Notes: a model not told the origin generated them from the letters alone. A DNA stretch of 64,000 bases from Bifidobacteriaceae bacterium (GCA_022651005.1 JALCQD010000005.1:55940-119939), one strand, 5' to 3'; shown: positions 9,052 to 18,233, counted from the first letter of the stretch. Translations and numbers: made by a program.

Positions 9052-9954
9052 TTACTCGCGTAAGGTGAACAACGCCGCGAGAACGGCCTTCCTCCGCGCC
9101 GAAAATCGCAGGCGTTGCCGTCGCATTGCACGAACTGACGCAAGGAATTCGTCACGCCGCCACGGGATACTCAGCGTCTCGAACGTCACGGGGATGACCT
9201 TGCAATCGAAGCGCTGCAGACGCAGACTCTTATGCGAATCGTTATCAAGCGCATCAGTGCTCGCATGCCACTTGTGGCCTTGATATTCAAACGTCATGCC
9301 GAGGCGCACGTACGCCATATCAGGGATCCATACCTTGTGGGAATCCGGGTCCACAAAGACCGGATTCACCTCCGGCTCCGGGAAGCGAGCGCCCGTGAGC
9401 GTAAGTCTCAGCCGCGATTCCATTGAGGAATCTGTTCCCATCCGATGCCGCTTCAACGCCCACCGAGCTGCGGCCTTTCCTTTGAAGCCACCGGAATCCT
9501 CAAGAAACTTCTGGAATGCTTCCTCGTTCTCTTGCCGATCTTCACGGTGACGCCGTGTGAGCTCATCGAAAAGAGCAACCGTTTCCTCGCGAGACGTATA
9601 CCCGGCCATCTGCATGCACGTGGTAACGGGATCGGTGACGTATAAGCACTCACCATCCCTCTCGATGCACGTGAGTTCCATGGCAGAAGAGAAGAGGTAG
9701 TAATGGACGCCTTTCATTTTCGACCTTGCACCTGGAGTGGCGGCGCACACGCTGATGCAATCATCGTCCACGAGCTTATGACTCATGGGAAGCTCCATGA
9801 GGAGAAGCTTCAAAGCGGAGAGCAGTCCGAACACCATTGAATCCGGGACACGGCTACGCCGGGAAATGGCCAGGCATCGGTCGAATTCCTTATGTGCCAC
9901 TTTGACCGAATCATCGGAGTATTCCATGAGCGGCGGCAATGAAATGGTGTGCAT
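9052..9954 (-). CDS. Probable DUF559/PD-(D/E)XK-type endonuclease-like protein
   Basis: About 300 residues. The N-terminal two thirds look like the winged-helix/AbiEi-type sensor found before vsr/DUF559 domains in actinobacteria. The last ~110 residues contain VWIPDMAYVRLGMTFEYQG and then a run of basic residues. This resembles a restriction-endonuclease fold of the form D-x(n)-E-x-Q/K. The function is unknown; related proteins are common in defence-rich regions. The start at 9954 is chosen by similarity of the hydrophobic MHTISLPP beginning and has no strong ribosome binding site. It is flanked on the upstream side by an inverted-repeat element (10043-10154). Confidence 0.6.
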   Translation of the reverse strand: MHTISLPPLMEYSDDSVKVAHKEFDRCLAISRRSRVPDSMVFGLLSALKLLLMELPMSHKLVDDDCISVCAATPGARSKMKGVHYYLFSSAMELTCIERDGECLYVTDPVTTCMQMAGYTSREETVALFDELTRRHREDRQENEEAFQKFLEDSGGFKGKAAARWALKRHRMGTDSSMESRLRLTLTGARFPEPEVNPVFVDPDSHKVWIPDMAYVRLGMTFEYQGHKWHASTDALDNDSHKSLRLQRFDCKVIPVTFETLSIPWRRDEFLASVRAMRRQRLRFSARRKAVLAALFTLRE

Positions 9955-10042
9955 TGCTTCAGTCTGACAGTTCCACAAGTGGGTGGCAGAAATTTTCAGG
10001 GGGTGTGGAAACTTCTGGCCAACTCACATTCCGCGAGCACGC

Positions 10043-10154
10043 GACTTTTGCTGCAAGATTCAAGCTCACTCTAGAAAACGTCACTTCGATCCCTCTTTTT
10101 CCGCCATTCGAAATTCCCGTATTCCCCACTTTCCAGAATTTTGCAGCAAAAGTC
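10043..10154. repeat. Intergenic inverted-repeat element, copy A (112 bp)
   Basis: Perfect 14-bp terminal inverted repeats, GACTTTTGCTGCAA and TTGCAGCAAAAGTC, flank 84 bp of non-coding sequence. A related element lies at 22304-22426 and a half copy at 4745-4758. No coding capacity. Confidence 0.7.
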
Positions 10155-10236
10155 ACAAATTCATATTCATAAAGCGCTTTTGGGGCACAATGGAAAGCAG
10201 AATAGTGAGCATTATCGCCTTTGAGGAGAGGATCCA

Positions 10237-10899
10237 TTGACTTCATCGAGAAAATCGCCGGAACCGGATCGCGACGCAAGCATCACGGAGGCCACCGGCC
10301 GCCTGCAAGATAGCAGTCCGGTCGACATGGAGGCGTTGCCCGTCGTTGTGGCATCTTCAACGCAATACACGGGCGCCATTTTCCATGTCGATAACGAACA
10401 GATTCGCCTACCACTTCAGAGTGGAGATCTCTCCGCTCCCATCAAGCGCCAAGTAGTGAAACATGCTCCGGCCGTTGTGATGCTTATTCACGATTGCGTG
10501 CACGACGAGTATCTTCTCGAACGTGAATATCGCGCCGGCTCACACACCTTCGCCTTTGGGATTCCCGCAGGACTCATCGACGACGGTGAAACACCCCACG
10601 ATGCCGCACTCCGTGAACTCCATGAGGAGACGGGCGTTGTGGCAGTCGAAGGCGACTACTCCATCGACGAGATCGGCGCGTTCTACTCGTCCGAGGGCAT
10701 GACCGATGAGCTCGTCACCATCATGGTGATCCATCTGGCGCATTGGCAGCAGCGCCACACTCACTTCGATCGCGGAGAATTTGTGCAGTCCACGTGGATC
10801 GACTGGAATACGCTGAACACCATCGGCATTCGCTCCTCGAACTCCATCATCGCGCTCAAGCACGAGGCCCTGCGCCGCATCACTGCGCCCGAGAAATAA
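10237..10899 (+). CDS. NUDIX hydrolase (ADP-ribose pyrophosphatase type)
   Basis: A 220-residue cytoplasmic hydrolase. The complete Nudix box spans residues 112-134: G112, E118, then R126-E127-L, E130-E131 and G133. The position and the preceding AGSHTFAFGIPAG stretch resemble ADP-ribose pyrophosphatases, which cleave ADP-ribose to AMP and ribose 5-phosphate. The substrate is inferred only. The start is TTG at 10237 with GAGGAGAGG upstream. It is convergent with the dnaK-hspR operon. Confidence 0.88.
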   Translation: MTSSRKSPEPDRDASITEATGRLQDSSPVDMEALPVVVASSTQYTGAIFHVDNEQIRLPLQSGDLSAPIKRQVVKHAPAVVMLIHDCVHDEYLLEREYRAGSHTFAFGIPAGLIDDGETPHDAALRELHEETGVVAVEGDYSIDEIGAFYSSEGMTDELVTIMVIHLAHWQQRHTHFDRGEFVQSTWIDWNTLNTIGIRSSNSIIALKHEALRRITAPEK

Positions 10900-10956
10900 A
10901 AACTACCAAACCACTTCCAGCCCGCATCTGTGCTCGCACTCACACACGTAGAGCAA

Positions 10957-10986
10957 AAGAAAAAGGCGGCCACCGAAGTGACCGCC
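10957..10986 (-). terminator. Terminator of the dnaK-grpE-dnaJ-hspR operon
   Basis: On the minus strand GGCGGTCAC-TTCG-GTGGCCGCC is followed by TTTTTCTTTT. The stem is strong (one G-T pair) with a UUCG tetraloop. Confidence 0.85.
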
Positions 10987-11016
10987 CTCGTTCGTCAGCA
11001 TTATTCGCCAGCGTTA

Positions 11017-11556
11017 CTATTCGCCGCCACTTGTCAGCGCCGGAATACTTCCTCCGCCCGGTGCCGTGATTTGCAACCGCTGCGAATACAAGTCCGAGCG
11101 CCACGCGCCATAGTGACTCGTGGTCCTAAACTCCACGACCTCGCCATCGACTCCGGCCGCAAACACCGAGGAGCCAGCAGGCCTGCGCAGGCGTTTCACC
11201 TGACGCTTGAGCTGCCGGTTTTCCTCCATGAGTGCCAGAATCCTTGTAATACCGGCCAGATTAATTGACTCATCCTGGCTCAAATGCTGCGCCTGAGTGA
11301 GACGCTGCACATCGCGCAGAGAATAGCGCCGTGCCCCGCCCAAAGTGCGTTGCGGAACAATGAGACCGAGACGGTCATACTGACGCAACGTCTGGGGATG
11401 AATGTCGGCAAGCTCAGCAGTCTGACCAACCGTGAAGATCGGCGCATCCATCTGGAAACCGGCCGTCTCCGCGTCGTCGAGGCTCACGCGCCCGTCGATG
11501 AGCGACTGCGCGCACACAGCGTACGCCCTCCGAACCTGAGTTTTTGTCATTGCCAT
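11017..11556 (-). CDS. hspR: Heat-shock repressor HspR (MerR family)
   Basis: About 180 residues. A MerR-type HTH includes TVGQTAELADIHPQTLRQYDR and the winged segment GGARRYSLRDVQRL, followed by a coiled-coil helix (ILALMEENRQLKRQVKRL) and a tail. HspR represses the dnaK operon by binding HAIR sites, with DnaK as co-repressor. It is last in the operon, as in other actinobacteria. The start at 11556 has AGGGG eight bases upstream; ATG 11565 is too close to it. A HAIR-like site is present before dnaK (15609-15629). Confidence 0.93.
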   Translation of the reverse strand: MAMTKTQVRRAYAVCAQSLIDGRVSLDDAETAGFQMDAPIFTVGQTAELADIHPQTLRQYDRLGLIVPQRTLGGARRYSLRDVQRLTQAQHLSQDESINLAGITRILALMEENRQLKRQVKRLRRPAGSSVFAAGVDGEVVEFRTTSHYGAWRSDLYSQRLQITAPGGGSIPALTSGGE

Positions 11557-11596
11557 AGTGTTCATCCCCTTTCTTTCATCGTGTCCATTGCCAGGT

Positions 11597-11650
11597 GCCG
11601 ACCGACCGACCAGCCAGCTAGCCGGCCAACCAACCACCCGACCAGCCGAC
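11597..11650. repeat. Imperfect tetranucleotide repeat between dnaJ and hspR
   Basis: About 12 units of a degenerate four-base motif (CCGA, CCAG, CCAA variants) fill half of the 115-bp gap between dnaJ and hspR. The tract is open in the hspR frame but carries no good start. Confidence 0.6.
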
Positions 11651-11671
11651 ACCCGCTCAAAGTCCCAAACC

Positions 11672-12724
11672 TCAGAACCCTTCGCGACCGTTCTTCACCT
11701 CGGCCTCGAAGTCTTCCGTCTGCGCCGCAAAGGCCTTGAGTGCCTTCTTGGCAGCAGCGTCCAACTTCTTCGGCAGGCGAATCTCCACGTCGAGCAGCAG
11801 ATCCCCCACCTCACGACGGGTATGCACGCCCTCGCCACGCACGCGGAGCTTCGTGCCCGAGGAAGTCCCGGCAGGAACCTTCACGCGCAACGTCTTGCCG
11901 TCGAAGTCCGTGGTCTCAACCGTGGCACCAAGCCCGGCCTCAGACACCGTCACCGGTAGCGTCCCCACGAGGTCGATACCCCGCAACGAGAAGCGCTCGT
12001 CCGGCTTCACCGACACCTTGAGATAGAGATCTCCGGCCGCGCCACCATTGCGACCCGGCTTGCCCTTGCCTGCCAGGCGAATCTTCTGGCCGTCGCTCAC
12101 ACCCGCGGGAATATGCGCCTTGAAGCGCTCCGACCCGAGCTTGAGTGATACCGTCGCGCCCTTGACTGATTGGCGGAACGTCAGCGTCACCGCGGAGTTG
12201 CGATCCTCGCCCTTTGTGGGCGTGGCCGCTTCCTCGTAGGCGTACTGCTGACCGCCCCCACCGAAGCGCGAGCGTCCGCCGCCCATTCCTGAGCCCATGC
12301 CGCCGAAGGCTCCACCGAACAGGTCCGAAAGGTCGGGTCCGCCGGCACCACCGCTCGTCGAGAAGTGCACGTTGCCATTGCCACCGGCACCGCCCGCACC
12401 GCCGAACATGGATCCAAACATGTCGGAGAAGCTGTTGGCATCGAAGCCGGCGCCACCCGCACCCGAGCCGCCAGCGAAGCGCGCACCGCCCGCACCAAAT
12501 GTGCGGATGGCGTCATACTTCTGCCGTTGCGACTTGTCGTTGAGCACGTCGTAGGCCTCGGAGATGTCCTTGAACTTCTCCTCGGCCTCCTTCGTCTTGT
12601 TGAGGTCTGGGTGGTACTTACGCGCCAGCTTGCGGTAGGCCTTGGTGATCTCCTCGGCCGAGGCGTCTTTGGAGACACCAAGGACCTTGTAAAAGTCCTT
12701 ATTCAGCCATTCATTTTCTGCCAT
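11672..12724 (-). CDS. dnaJ: DnaJ-type co-chaperone without zinc finger
   Basis: A 350-residue DnaK co-chaperone. The J domain (about 8-73) has H38-P39-D40. A long Gly/Phe-rich linker (about 75-170) follows, then the two C-terminal beta-barrel substrate-binding subdomains. The four CxxCxGxG zinc motifs of classical DnaJ are absent, making this a type-B (CbpA-like) protein, although it sits in the dnaK operon. AAAGGAG precedes the start. It stimulates DnaK ATPase and delivers unfolded clients. Confidence 0.93.
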   Translation of the reverse strand: MAENEWLNKDFYKVLGVSKDASAEEITKAYRKLARKYHPDLNKTKEAEEKFKDISEAYDVLNDKSQRQKYDAIRTFGAGGARFAGGSGAGGAGFDANSFSDMFGSMFGGAGGAGGNGNVHFSTSGGAGGPDLSDLFGGAFGGMGSGMGGGRSRFGGGGQQYAYEEAATPTKGEDRNSAVTLTFRQSVKGATVSLKLGSERFKAHIPAGVSDGQKIRLAGKGKPGRNGGAAGDLYLKVSVKPDERFSLRGIDLVGTLPVTVSEAGLGATVETTDFDGKTLRVKVPAGTSSGTKLRVRGEGVHTRREVGDLLLDVEIRLPKKLDAAAKKALKAFAAQTEDFEAEVKNGREGF

Positions 12725-12766
12725 TTATGTCTCCTTTCTGCATTTCTGCGTAACGTCTCGGTGAAT

Positions 12767-13498
12767 TCAGTTGGTGCCGCCATCACTGGGAGAGGCCACC
12801 ACGACGCGAGCGGCGCGCACCACGCGGTCGCCCACCTTGTAGCCAGCCTCCACCACGGTGTCCACGGATTCCTTCGTAGCGTTGGCGTCCGGCTTGTGCA
12901 GGATCGCCTCGTGCTTGGTTGGGTCGAAGTCCTCGCCTTTTTCGCCGAACTTCTCCACGCCAAACTTCTCGAAGGCGCGGTCGAGCTTGTTGGCAACGGC
13001 CGTGAGGTCATCGCTCATCTCGCCGTGTTCGCGGATGCGATCGAGATCGTCAAGCGCGGGCAGCAGCGCCGTGAGCACGTCGATGATGCCGTGCTGGCGG
13101 AAGCGATCTTGTTCCTTGTTGGCCCGATTACGGAAATTCACGAACTCGGCGCGCTCACGCTGGAGAGCCTCGAGATAGTCCGCCGCTTCCTTCTTCGCCT
13201 TGCCCAGAGGAGTGAGGTCGTCGCCTTTAGTGGCGGCAGAGCCGTCGCCGGAGGCCTTGGCATCGTCTGATGCCGCAGCGGAACCGTCAGCAGCGCTATT
13301 TGCCGCGTCGGCCGCGCCTGCCGCACTCGCAGCTGGTGGGGAGCCCTGAGCGCCGTTTGCGGCCGCGCCAGCCCCTTGCTGACCGCCTGCAGGGCCGGAC
13401 GATGCCGAGGCAGCCGAAGAGGCAGCGGAATCGTCGCCTTTCAGCTTCTCGACGTCGTCCATTCCCGACAAGTAGTCGTCCTTATTGAAGTCCGACAT
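12767..13498 (-). CDS. grpE: Nucleotide exchange factor GrpE
   Basis: A 243-residue protein. The first ~90 residues are Ala/Ser/Asp-rich and disordered. A long helix follows (about 95-150, KKEAADYLEALQRERAEFVNFRNR) and then the C-terminal beta-domain ending in VGDRVVRAARVVV, all typical of GrpE. It releases ADP from DnaK. The start is three bases after the dnaK stop, so translation is coupled. The acidic tail-like N-terminus is longer than in many GrpE proteins. Confidence 0.95.
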   Translation of the reverse strand: MSDFNKDDYLSGMDDVEKLKGDDSAASSAASASSGPAGGQQGAGAAANGAQGSPPAASAAGAADAANSAADGSAAASDDAKASGDGSAATKGDDLTPLGKAKKEAADYLEALQRERAEFVNFRNRANKEQDRFRQHGIIDVLTALLPALDDLDRIREHGEMSDDLTAVANKLDRAFEKFGVEKFGEKGEDFDPTKHEAILHKPDANATKESVDTVVEAGYKVGDRVVRAARVVVASPSDGGTN

Positions 13499-13501
13499 CG
13501 A

Positions 13502-15409
13502 TCACTCGCCGTCCTTCTTATCGTCCTTGTCGTCGTCCACGACTTCGGCGTCAACGACGTCGTCGTCTGCGGAACCGGAGGCCGCACCTGCAGCGGCGCC
13601 ATCAGCACCCGGAGCGCCGGCGCCGGCAGCACCTGCCGCACCGTTGGCCTGATCCTGCTGGTACAGAGCCTCGCCGATCTTCTGCGCAGAGGTCATGAGC
13701 TCAGACTGCGCGGACTTGATCTTCTCAATGTCCTCACCCTTGAGCGCTTCCTTCAGCGCGTTGACCTTGTCGGTCACGTCCTTGGCAACGTCGTCGGACA
13801 CCTTGTCCTTGTTGTCGTTGACGAGCTTCTCGGTGGAGTACGCGAAGGCTTCGGCCTGGTTGCGGGTCTCGGCGTCCTCGCGGCGCTTCTTGTCGTCGGC
13901 CTCGTGGGACTCGGCTTCCTTGACCATGCGATCGATCTCGTCCTTGGGGAGAGCGGAACCGCCGGTGATGGTCATCGACTGCTCCTTGCCCGTGCCCTGA
14001 TCCTTGGCGGACACGTGCACAATGCCGTTGGCGTCGATATCGAAGGTGACTTCGATCTTCGGGACGCCACGCGGTGCCGGAGCGATGCCGGTGAGCTCGA
14101 AGGTGCCCAGCGGCTTGTTGTCGCGGGCGAACTCACGCTCGCCTTGGTAAACTTGGATCAGAACGCTTGGCTGATTGTCCTCAGCGGTGGAGAACACTTC
14201 GGAGCGCTTGGTCGGGATGGCGGTGTTGCGGTCGATGAGCTTGGTCATGATGCCGCCCTTGGTCTCGATGCCGAGGCTCAGAGGGGTGACGTCGATGAGG
14301 AGGACGTCCTTGCGGTCGCCCTTGATGACGCCAGACTGCACAGCTGCGCCGACCGCCACGACCTCATCCGGGTTCACGGACTTGTTCGCTTCCTTGCCAC
14401 CGGTGAGCTCCTTGACAAGATTCTGCACGGCGGGCATACGGGTGGAGCCGCCGACGAGGACCACGTGGTCGATCTGGCTCACGGAGATGCCGGCGTCGGA
14501 GAGCACGTTGTTGAACGGCGTGCGGCAGCGGCCCAGCAGGTCGGAGGTCATCTCTTCGAAGTGAGCACGAGTCAAGGTTTCGTCGAGGTGCACCGGGGTG
14601 CCGTCGGCGGTCATGGCCAGGTACTGCATGGAGATATTGGTGGAGGAGCTCGAGGAGAGTTCCTTCTTCGCCTGCTCAGCGGCTTCCTTCAGGCGCTGCA
14701 TGGCGATCTTGTCCTTGCTCAGGTCAAGGCCGTACTTGTTCTTGACCTCACCGACCAACCAGTCCATGATGTGCTGATCCCAGTCGTCGCCGCCGAGCTT
14801 GTTGTCGCCGTTGGTGGCCTGAACCTGGATGGTTGCGAAGCCGTCTTCCTGATCCTTGCCGATCTCCAGGAGGGAGACATCGAAGGTGCCGCCGCCGAGA
14901 TCGAAGACCAGAATGCGCTCGTCTTCCTTGCCCTTTTCGAGGCCGTACGCCAGTGCTGCTGCCGTAGGCTCGTTGATGATACGCAGGACGTTGAGACCCG
15001 CGATCTTGCCGGCATCCTTGGTTGCCTGGCGCTGAGCGTCGTTGAAGTAAGCGGGGCAGGTGATGACCGCGTCGGTGACGGGCTCGCCCAAGTATGCCTC
15101 GGCGTCCCTCTTCAGCTTGATGAGGACCTGTGCGGAAATCTCCTGCGGGGTCCACTTCTTGCCGTCGATGTCCACGGACCAGTCAGTGCCCATGTGGCGC
15201 TTGACGGAGGCGATGGTGCGGTCGACGTTGGTGACCGCCTGGCGCTTTGCCACTTCGCCGACGAGGATTTCGCCGGACTTGGAGAATGCTACGACGGACG
15301 GCGTTGTGCGTGCGCCTTCCGCGTTTACGATAACGGTGGGCTGGCCACCTTCAAGTGTTGCAATGCAGGAATTCGTTGTTCCCAGATCAATGCCTACTGC
15401 GCGTCCCAT
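13502..15409 (-). CDS. dnaK: Chaperone protein DnaK (Hsp70)
   Basis: A 635-residue Hsp70. The N-terminal ATPase begins [14 protein letters not shown] and includes [15 protein letters not shown] and the [10 protein letters not shown] signature. The substrate domain follows at about 390-510, then the helical lid and an Ala/Gly-rich acidic tail. It is first gene of the dnaK-grpE-dnaJ-hspR operon. AAAAGGAG lies before the ATG. A 200-nt leader contains a HAIR-like operator, a strong hairpin and a tRNA-Ser 3' fragment. A long antisense frame over this gene is a codon-bias shadow. Confidence 0.98.
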   Translation of the reverse strand: MGRAVGIDLGTTNSCIATLEGGQPTVIVNAEGARTTPSVVAFSKSGEILVGEVAKRQAVTNVDRTIASVKRHMGTDWSVDIDGKKWTPQEISAQVLIKLKRDAEAYLGEPVTDAVITCPAYFNDAQRQATKDAGKIAGLNVLRIINEPTAAALAYGLEKGKEDERILVFDLGGGTFDVSLLEIGKDQEDGFATIQVQATNGDNKLGGDDWDQHIMDWLVGEVKNKYGLDLSKDKIAMQRLKEAAEQAKKELSSSSSTNISMQYLAMTADGTPVHLDETLTRAHFEEMTSDLLGRCRTPFNNVLSDAGISVSQIDHVVLVGGSTRMPAVQNLVKELTGGKEANKSVNPDEVVAVGAAVQSGVIKGDRKDVLLIDVTPLSLGIETKGGIMTKLIDRNTAIPTKRSEVFSTAEDNQPSVLIQVYQGEREFARDNKPLGTFELTGIAPAPRGVPKIEVTFDIDANGIVHVSAKDQGTGKEQSMTITGGSALPKDEIDRMVKEAESHEADDKKRREDAETRNQAEAFAYSTEKLVNDNKDKVSDDVAKDVTDKVNALKEALKGEDIEKIKSAQSELMTSAQKIGEALYQQDQANGAAGAAGAGAPGADGAAAGAASGSADDDVVDAEVVDDDKDDKKDGE

Positions 15410-15514
15410 GTGTGGGCTCCTTTTCGTTACTACTGTTCCGCGGCGCCGGGGCGGGCGGAACTGAGTTCGTTCTGTACTTGCGTACGTTCTGTCTTATGTG
15501 CTGCGCTCGAGTTG

Positions 15515-15562
15515 CGGAGAGGGCGAGATTCGAACTCGCGGAGAGTTGCCCCTCACGATTTC
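15515..15562 (-). pseudogene. tRNA-Ser 3'-half fragment (attachment-site-like scar)
   Basis: On the minus strand this reads as the 3' half of a serine tRNA. It begins in the anticodon loop/stem (AAATCGTG), continues through a long variable arm, a perfect T-arm (GCGAG-TTCGAAT-CTCGC) and ends with the acceptor strand CTCTCCG plus discriminator. The D-arm and 5' half are absent: upstream is a hairpin, and the anticodon region has no U33 or five-bp stem. Tyrosine integrases typically leave such fragments. No intact tRNA-Ser of the same sequence is in the window. Confidence 0.6.
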
Positions 15563-15571
15563 TCCGTCCTT

Positions 15572-15598
15572 CGTTGTCAGACTTTCACTCTGACAACG
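15572..15598 (-). other. Perfect 10-bp hairpin in the dnaK leader
   Basis: CGTTGTCAGA and TCTGACAACG form a perfect stem with a seven-base loop, between the HAIR site and the tRNA fragment. There is no T-run in the dnaK direction, so it is more likely an mRNA stability element or a boundary hairpin than a terminator. Confidence 0.55.
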
Positions 15599-15608
15599 GT
15601 TTCCGAAA

Positions 15609-15629
15609 CTTGAGCCTACATAGCTCAAC
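15609..15629 (-). promoter_or_regulatory. HAIR-like HspR operator upstream of dnaK
   Basis: The site reads CTTGAGC, seven bases, then GCTCAAC. The HAIR consensus is CTTGAGT-N7-ACTCAAG, so the inner arms match with compensating changes. It lies 200 bp before the dnaK start and fits with HspR encoded in the same operon. Confidence 0.75.
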
Positions 15630-15693
15630 TTCTACATAGTAACGATTATTCCCGGATTTGGGAAACGATTAAGAACTCATATAGACAGTATCT

Positions 15694-17751
15694 TTAGCCA
15701 AGACTGGAAACCTCCATCAACTTCTTCTGTAACTCTGCATCCACCGCGAACAAATACAAGCCGTGCACTCCTCGTTTTAGAAGCACATTGAGCTCATTCC
15801 GCAAATTCTGCTCTGAATAGTCCTCAGTACCGTGCCGTCTGTTGGTCGCAAGCTTGTTGGCACTGGCGTCACGGTCGAAAATAATCCTTCCACCGCGATA
15901 TTTAACTGATGGTCCGATAATGACACCCGCATAATTCAAATCAAAACCTTGAATAGTAAACGTGGAGCCAATTTCATTGAGTGTGAAATCTTTTTCTGCC
16001 CAGGCAGTTTCACGGTTCATTCTTCTAGTCGGTTCCGGATCTGGTAGTTGATAGTTCCATGGCATGGAAAAATACTCGGCGTCAGTCTCTCCGCCATACA
16101 CAGGAGCTCCCATCTGCCAGTCCCCGCTGCCGGTCCTATGCAGCCGCACATTCCACATCCCGTTTGGCTGATCTTTTGGTTTTGAAGCTGCAGAATACGG
16201 CCAATCGTATGTGGCGAGGACTCGCGATATCCCCTTACCTGCGGCTTTATCAGTATTGCGAGATTCCTTCGCCTTCTGAGCAATGGCGTTATGCAACTTA
16301 ACCGGAGAATCAAATACCTTTATCTCAAAAGGTTCTCGCTTCCACTCAGAACTATTCTTATCGCTTGGATCGTAATCCATATTCTTCACACCGGGGTCAA
16401 TAGGAATAAATCCTATACTTTGACCAGCAGCAAAATCATCAATCCATTTAATGACAGCACCACTGGCAGCCATCCGGAACTGATGCTCCAGCTGAAGCGA
16501 ACCCACGCGAATGGCCTCTCCTCTGAACGTGGCTTTTCGATACGATATCTCAGTACCCTCTTGAGCATCGTCATTCAAAATCGCAAGATCTTCTGTATCC
16601 CATTGCTGTGCGGTCTGCAAAATCTGCGCAGGATCAAACACCGCAATTACGAATCGCGCTCGCTTCAAGATATCAGCAAGCTGATTCTCACCCGAATATC
16701 CCTGATTCCCCTGCGCGAGAAGAAGATGTGCCTCATCGATTAAGACAACATCAGCTCTGCCTTTCGGTTTGTCAAGAATTCCACGTCCCCGGTCACTCTT
16801 CTCACTGTAAGTATTGATAAATTGCGTAGGTAATTTAACAACTTCATCAGCTTTCTTCTGTAACCCAAGCTTGGTAGCAATTTGGTTGTAAACGTGAGCC
16901 TGCTCATGATGATTCACCAAGATATATGAAGAGAGTTTTTTGTCAGAATCATCACCTTCGGAAAATTCAGTTTTCAAACGATAGAAAAGATGACTCAGTA
17001 AGACTGTTTTTCCGGTCCCTGCGGCACCTTTCACAAAGAGCAGAGTGGGTAAATCAGCATTACTCGTACCCTCACTGATTATCTTCTGTATCTCGTTAAG
17101 CACCACGCTCTCGGCCCCAAGTTGCTCCTTACTTAACTGGTGGAATGGGGACGCTTTGAACAGTGCAGAATCACGGATTAGTTGTTCCGCTGGGAACAGA
17201 TCTGGATCTTGGTGATGCAACTCAAGCCAAATCTTTTGAAAGATGTCACCAAACTCTTCTGCGGTATAATACTCGCCCTGGGCATTCGTACGACGATTAT
17301 TGAGATGTTTGACTGAATCGACACTACTCATATACTGCATTAACTTATTCTCGACATCGAGCGTAAGCGACTTGTTGAAGTGTGGATGTCCGATGACATA
17401 TTGCAGAACGTTCTTCGAGTCTTTAGCCGCTCTCTTCGAAAGCTCATCCCAATCCTCTCGAGACTTCGGATCTTCGAAAAGATGTTGGGCCGTACGGCTG
17501 GTGATGGAATTGGTCTCTCCTACATATACTGTGTGTTCAGGTTTGAGGGAGTATTTGTTCTTATCATTCGTCGCAACTACGTAGACAGTCGGATACCTCA
17601 AAATGTAGCGTAACGTCTCAGTCTCGAGCGTTCCCCGAGCACTTTGAACATATTTATTTTGGCCATTCACCGCCTCAATGAAATCTGATTCCTTATACTT
17701 AGCAAGCTCCAAGGAAATGATTGCCGGTTCCGGAGTCCTCATTGTGCTCAT
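15694..17751 (-). CDS. GIY-YIG-like/DUF2075 superfamily 1 helicase-like protein
   Basis: A 685-residue protein. Residues about 55-160 contain a GIY-YIG-like pattern (TVYVGETNSITSRTAQHL). From about 200 onward is a DUF2075 P-loop domain: Walker A GAAGTGKT ending near K248, Walker B VLIDEAHLL (D339), and later LEHQFRM, a superfamily 1 motif. Such fusions occur sporadically and are likely nucleic-acid-acting defence or mobile-element factors; no activity is established here. Translation may be coupled to a three-codon frame (ATG at 17759) with AAGGAG upstream, whose stop overlaps this ATG. The gene is visibly AT-richer than its neighbours and diverges from a MazG-like gene 60 bp away. Confidence 0.78.
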   Translation of the reverse strand: MSTMRTPEPAIISLELAKYKESDFIEAVNGQNKYVQSARGTLETETLRYILRYPTVYVVATNDKNKYSLKPEHTVYVGETNSITSRTAQHLFEDPKSREDWDELSKRAAKDSKNVLQYVIGHPHFNKSLTLDVENKLMQYMSSVDSVKHLNNRRTNAQGEYYTAEEFGDIFQKIWLELHHQDPDLFPAEQLIRDSALFKASPFHQLSKEQLGAESVVLNEIQKIISEGTSNADLPTLLFVKGAAGTGKTVLLSHLFYRLKTEFSEGDDSDKKLSSYILVNHHEQAHVYNQIATKLGLQKKADEVVKLPTQFINTYSEKSDRGRGILDKPKGRADVVLIDEAHLLLAQGNQGYSGENQLADILKRARFVIAVFDPAQILQTAQQWDTEDLAILNDDAQEGTEISYRKATFRGEAIRVGSLQLEHQFRMAASGAVIKWIDDFAAGQSIGFIPIDPGVKNMDYDPSDKNSSEWKREPFEIKVFDSPVKLHNAIAQKAKESRNTDKAAGKGISRVLATYDWPYSAASKPKDQPNGMWNVRLHRTGSGDWQMGAPVYGGETDAEYFSMPWNYQLPDPEPTRRMNRETAWAEKDFTLNEIGSTFTIQGFDLNYAGVIIGPSVKYRGGRIIFDRDASANKLATNRRHGTEDYSEQNLRNELNVLLKRGVHGLYLFAVDAELQKKLMEVSSLG

Positions 17752-17811
17752 AGAGCCATTATCGCTCCTTAATTATTCTGATGAATCCCACCGCGCAGAT
17801 ACACTCAAAAT

Positions 17812-18141
17812 ATGATTAGTGAATCCACTATCCAAGCGCTGAAGAAATTCAACGAGGAACGCGACTGGGACCAGTTCCACAGTCCAGAAAATCTCTCCAA
17901 ATCAATCAGCATCGAAGCCGGAGAACTCTTGGAGTGCTTCCAGTGGGATCCAGATGCTAAAACCACAGATTTCAATCATGTTCAAGAGGAACTGGCAGAT
18001 GTTCTCTCATATTGCATCATGCTTGCAGACAAGCAGGGCTGGGACATGGATGACATCGTTATGCGCAAGCTTGTGAAATCAAAAAAGAAGTATCCGGTTG
18101 AGAAAGCTCGCGGTATAAGTACAAAATATACGGAGCTATAG
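17812..18141 (+). CDS. MazG-like nucleotide pyrophosphohydrolase
   Basis: A 109-residue all-alpha NTP pyrophosphatase. The metal-binding signature is E35-x-x-E38 (EAGELLE) and E60-x-x-D63 (EELADVLSY). The family hydrolyses (d)NTPs to monophosphates and is used for nucleotide-pool cleansing and, in some systems, phage defence by nucleotide depletion. It diverges from the DUF2075 gene with only 60 bp between the starts, so a shared regulatory region is likely. Lower GC than the surrounding chromosome suggests they were acquired together. Confidence 0.88.
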   Translation: MISESTIQALKKFNEERDWDQFHSPENLSKSISIEAGELLECFQWDPDAKTTDFNHVQEELADVLSYCIMLADKQGWDMDDIVMRKLVKSKKKYPVEKARGISTKYTEL

Positions 18142-18233
18142 CCGTTGAATAAGCTGAATGCTCATAATTTGTAAATCACCTGACATTACCGGTTTTCTCA
18201 CAAACGAATTCCCAACGGCATCATAACCAGAAC

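Noticed and set aside
15515..15598. Intact tRNA-Ser gene
   Set aside because: There is no D-arm, no five-bp anticodon stem and no U33; only the 3' half fits.
13376..15613. 745-residue plus-strand frame over dnaK and grpE
   Set aside because: It is antisense to two certain genes, has a composition driven by their codon bias and shows no domain or ribosome binding site.
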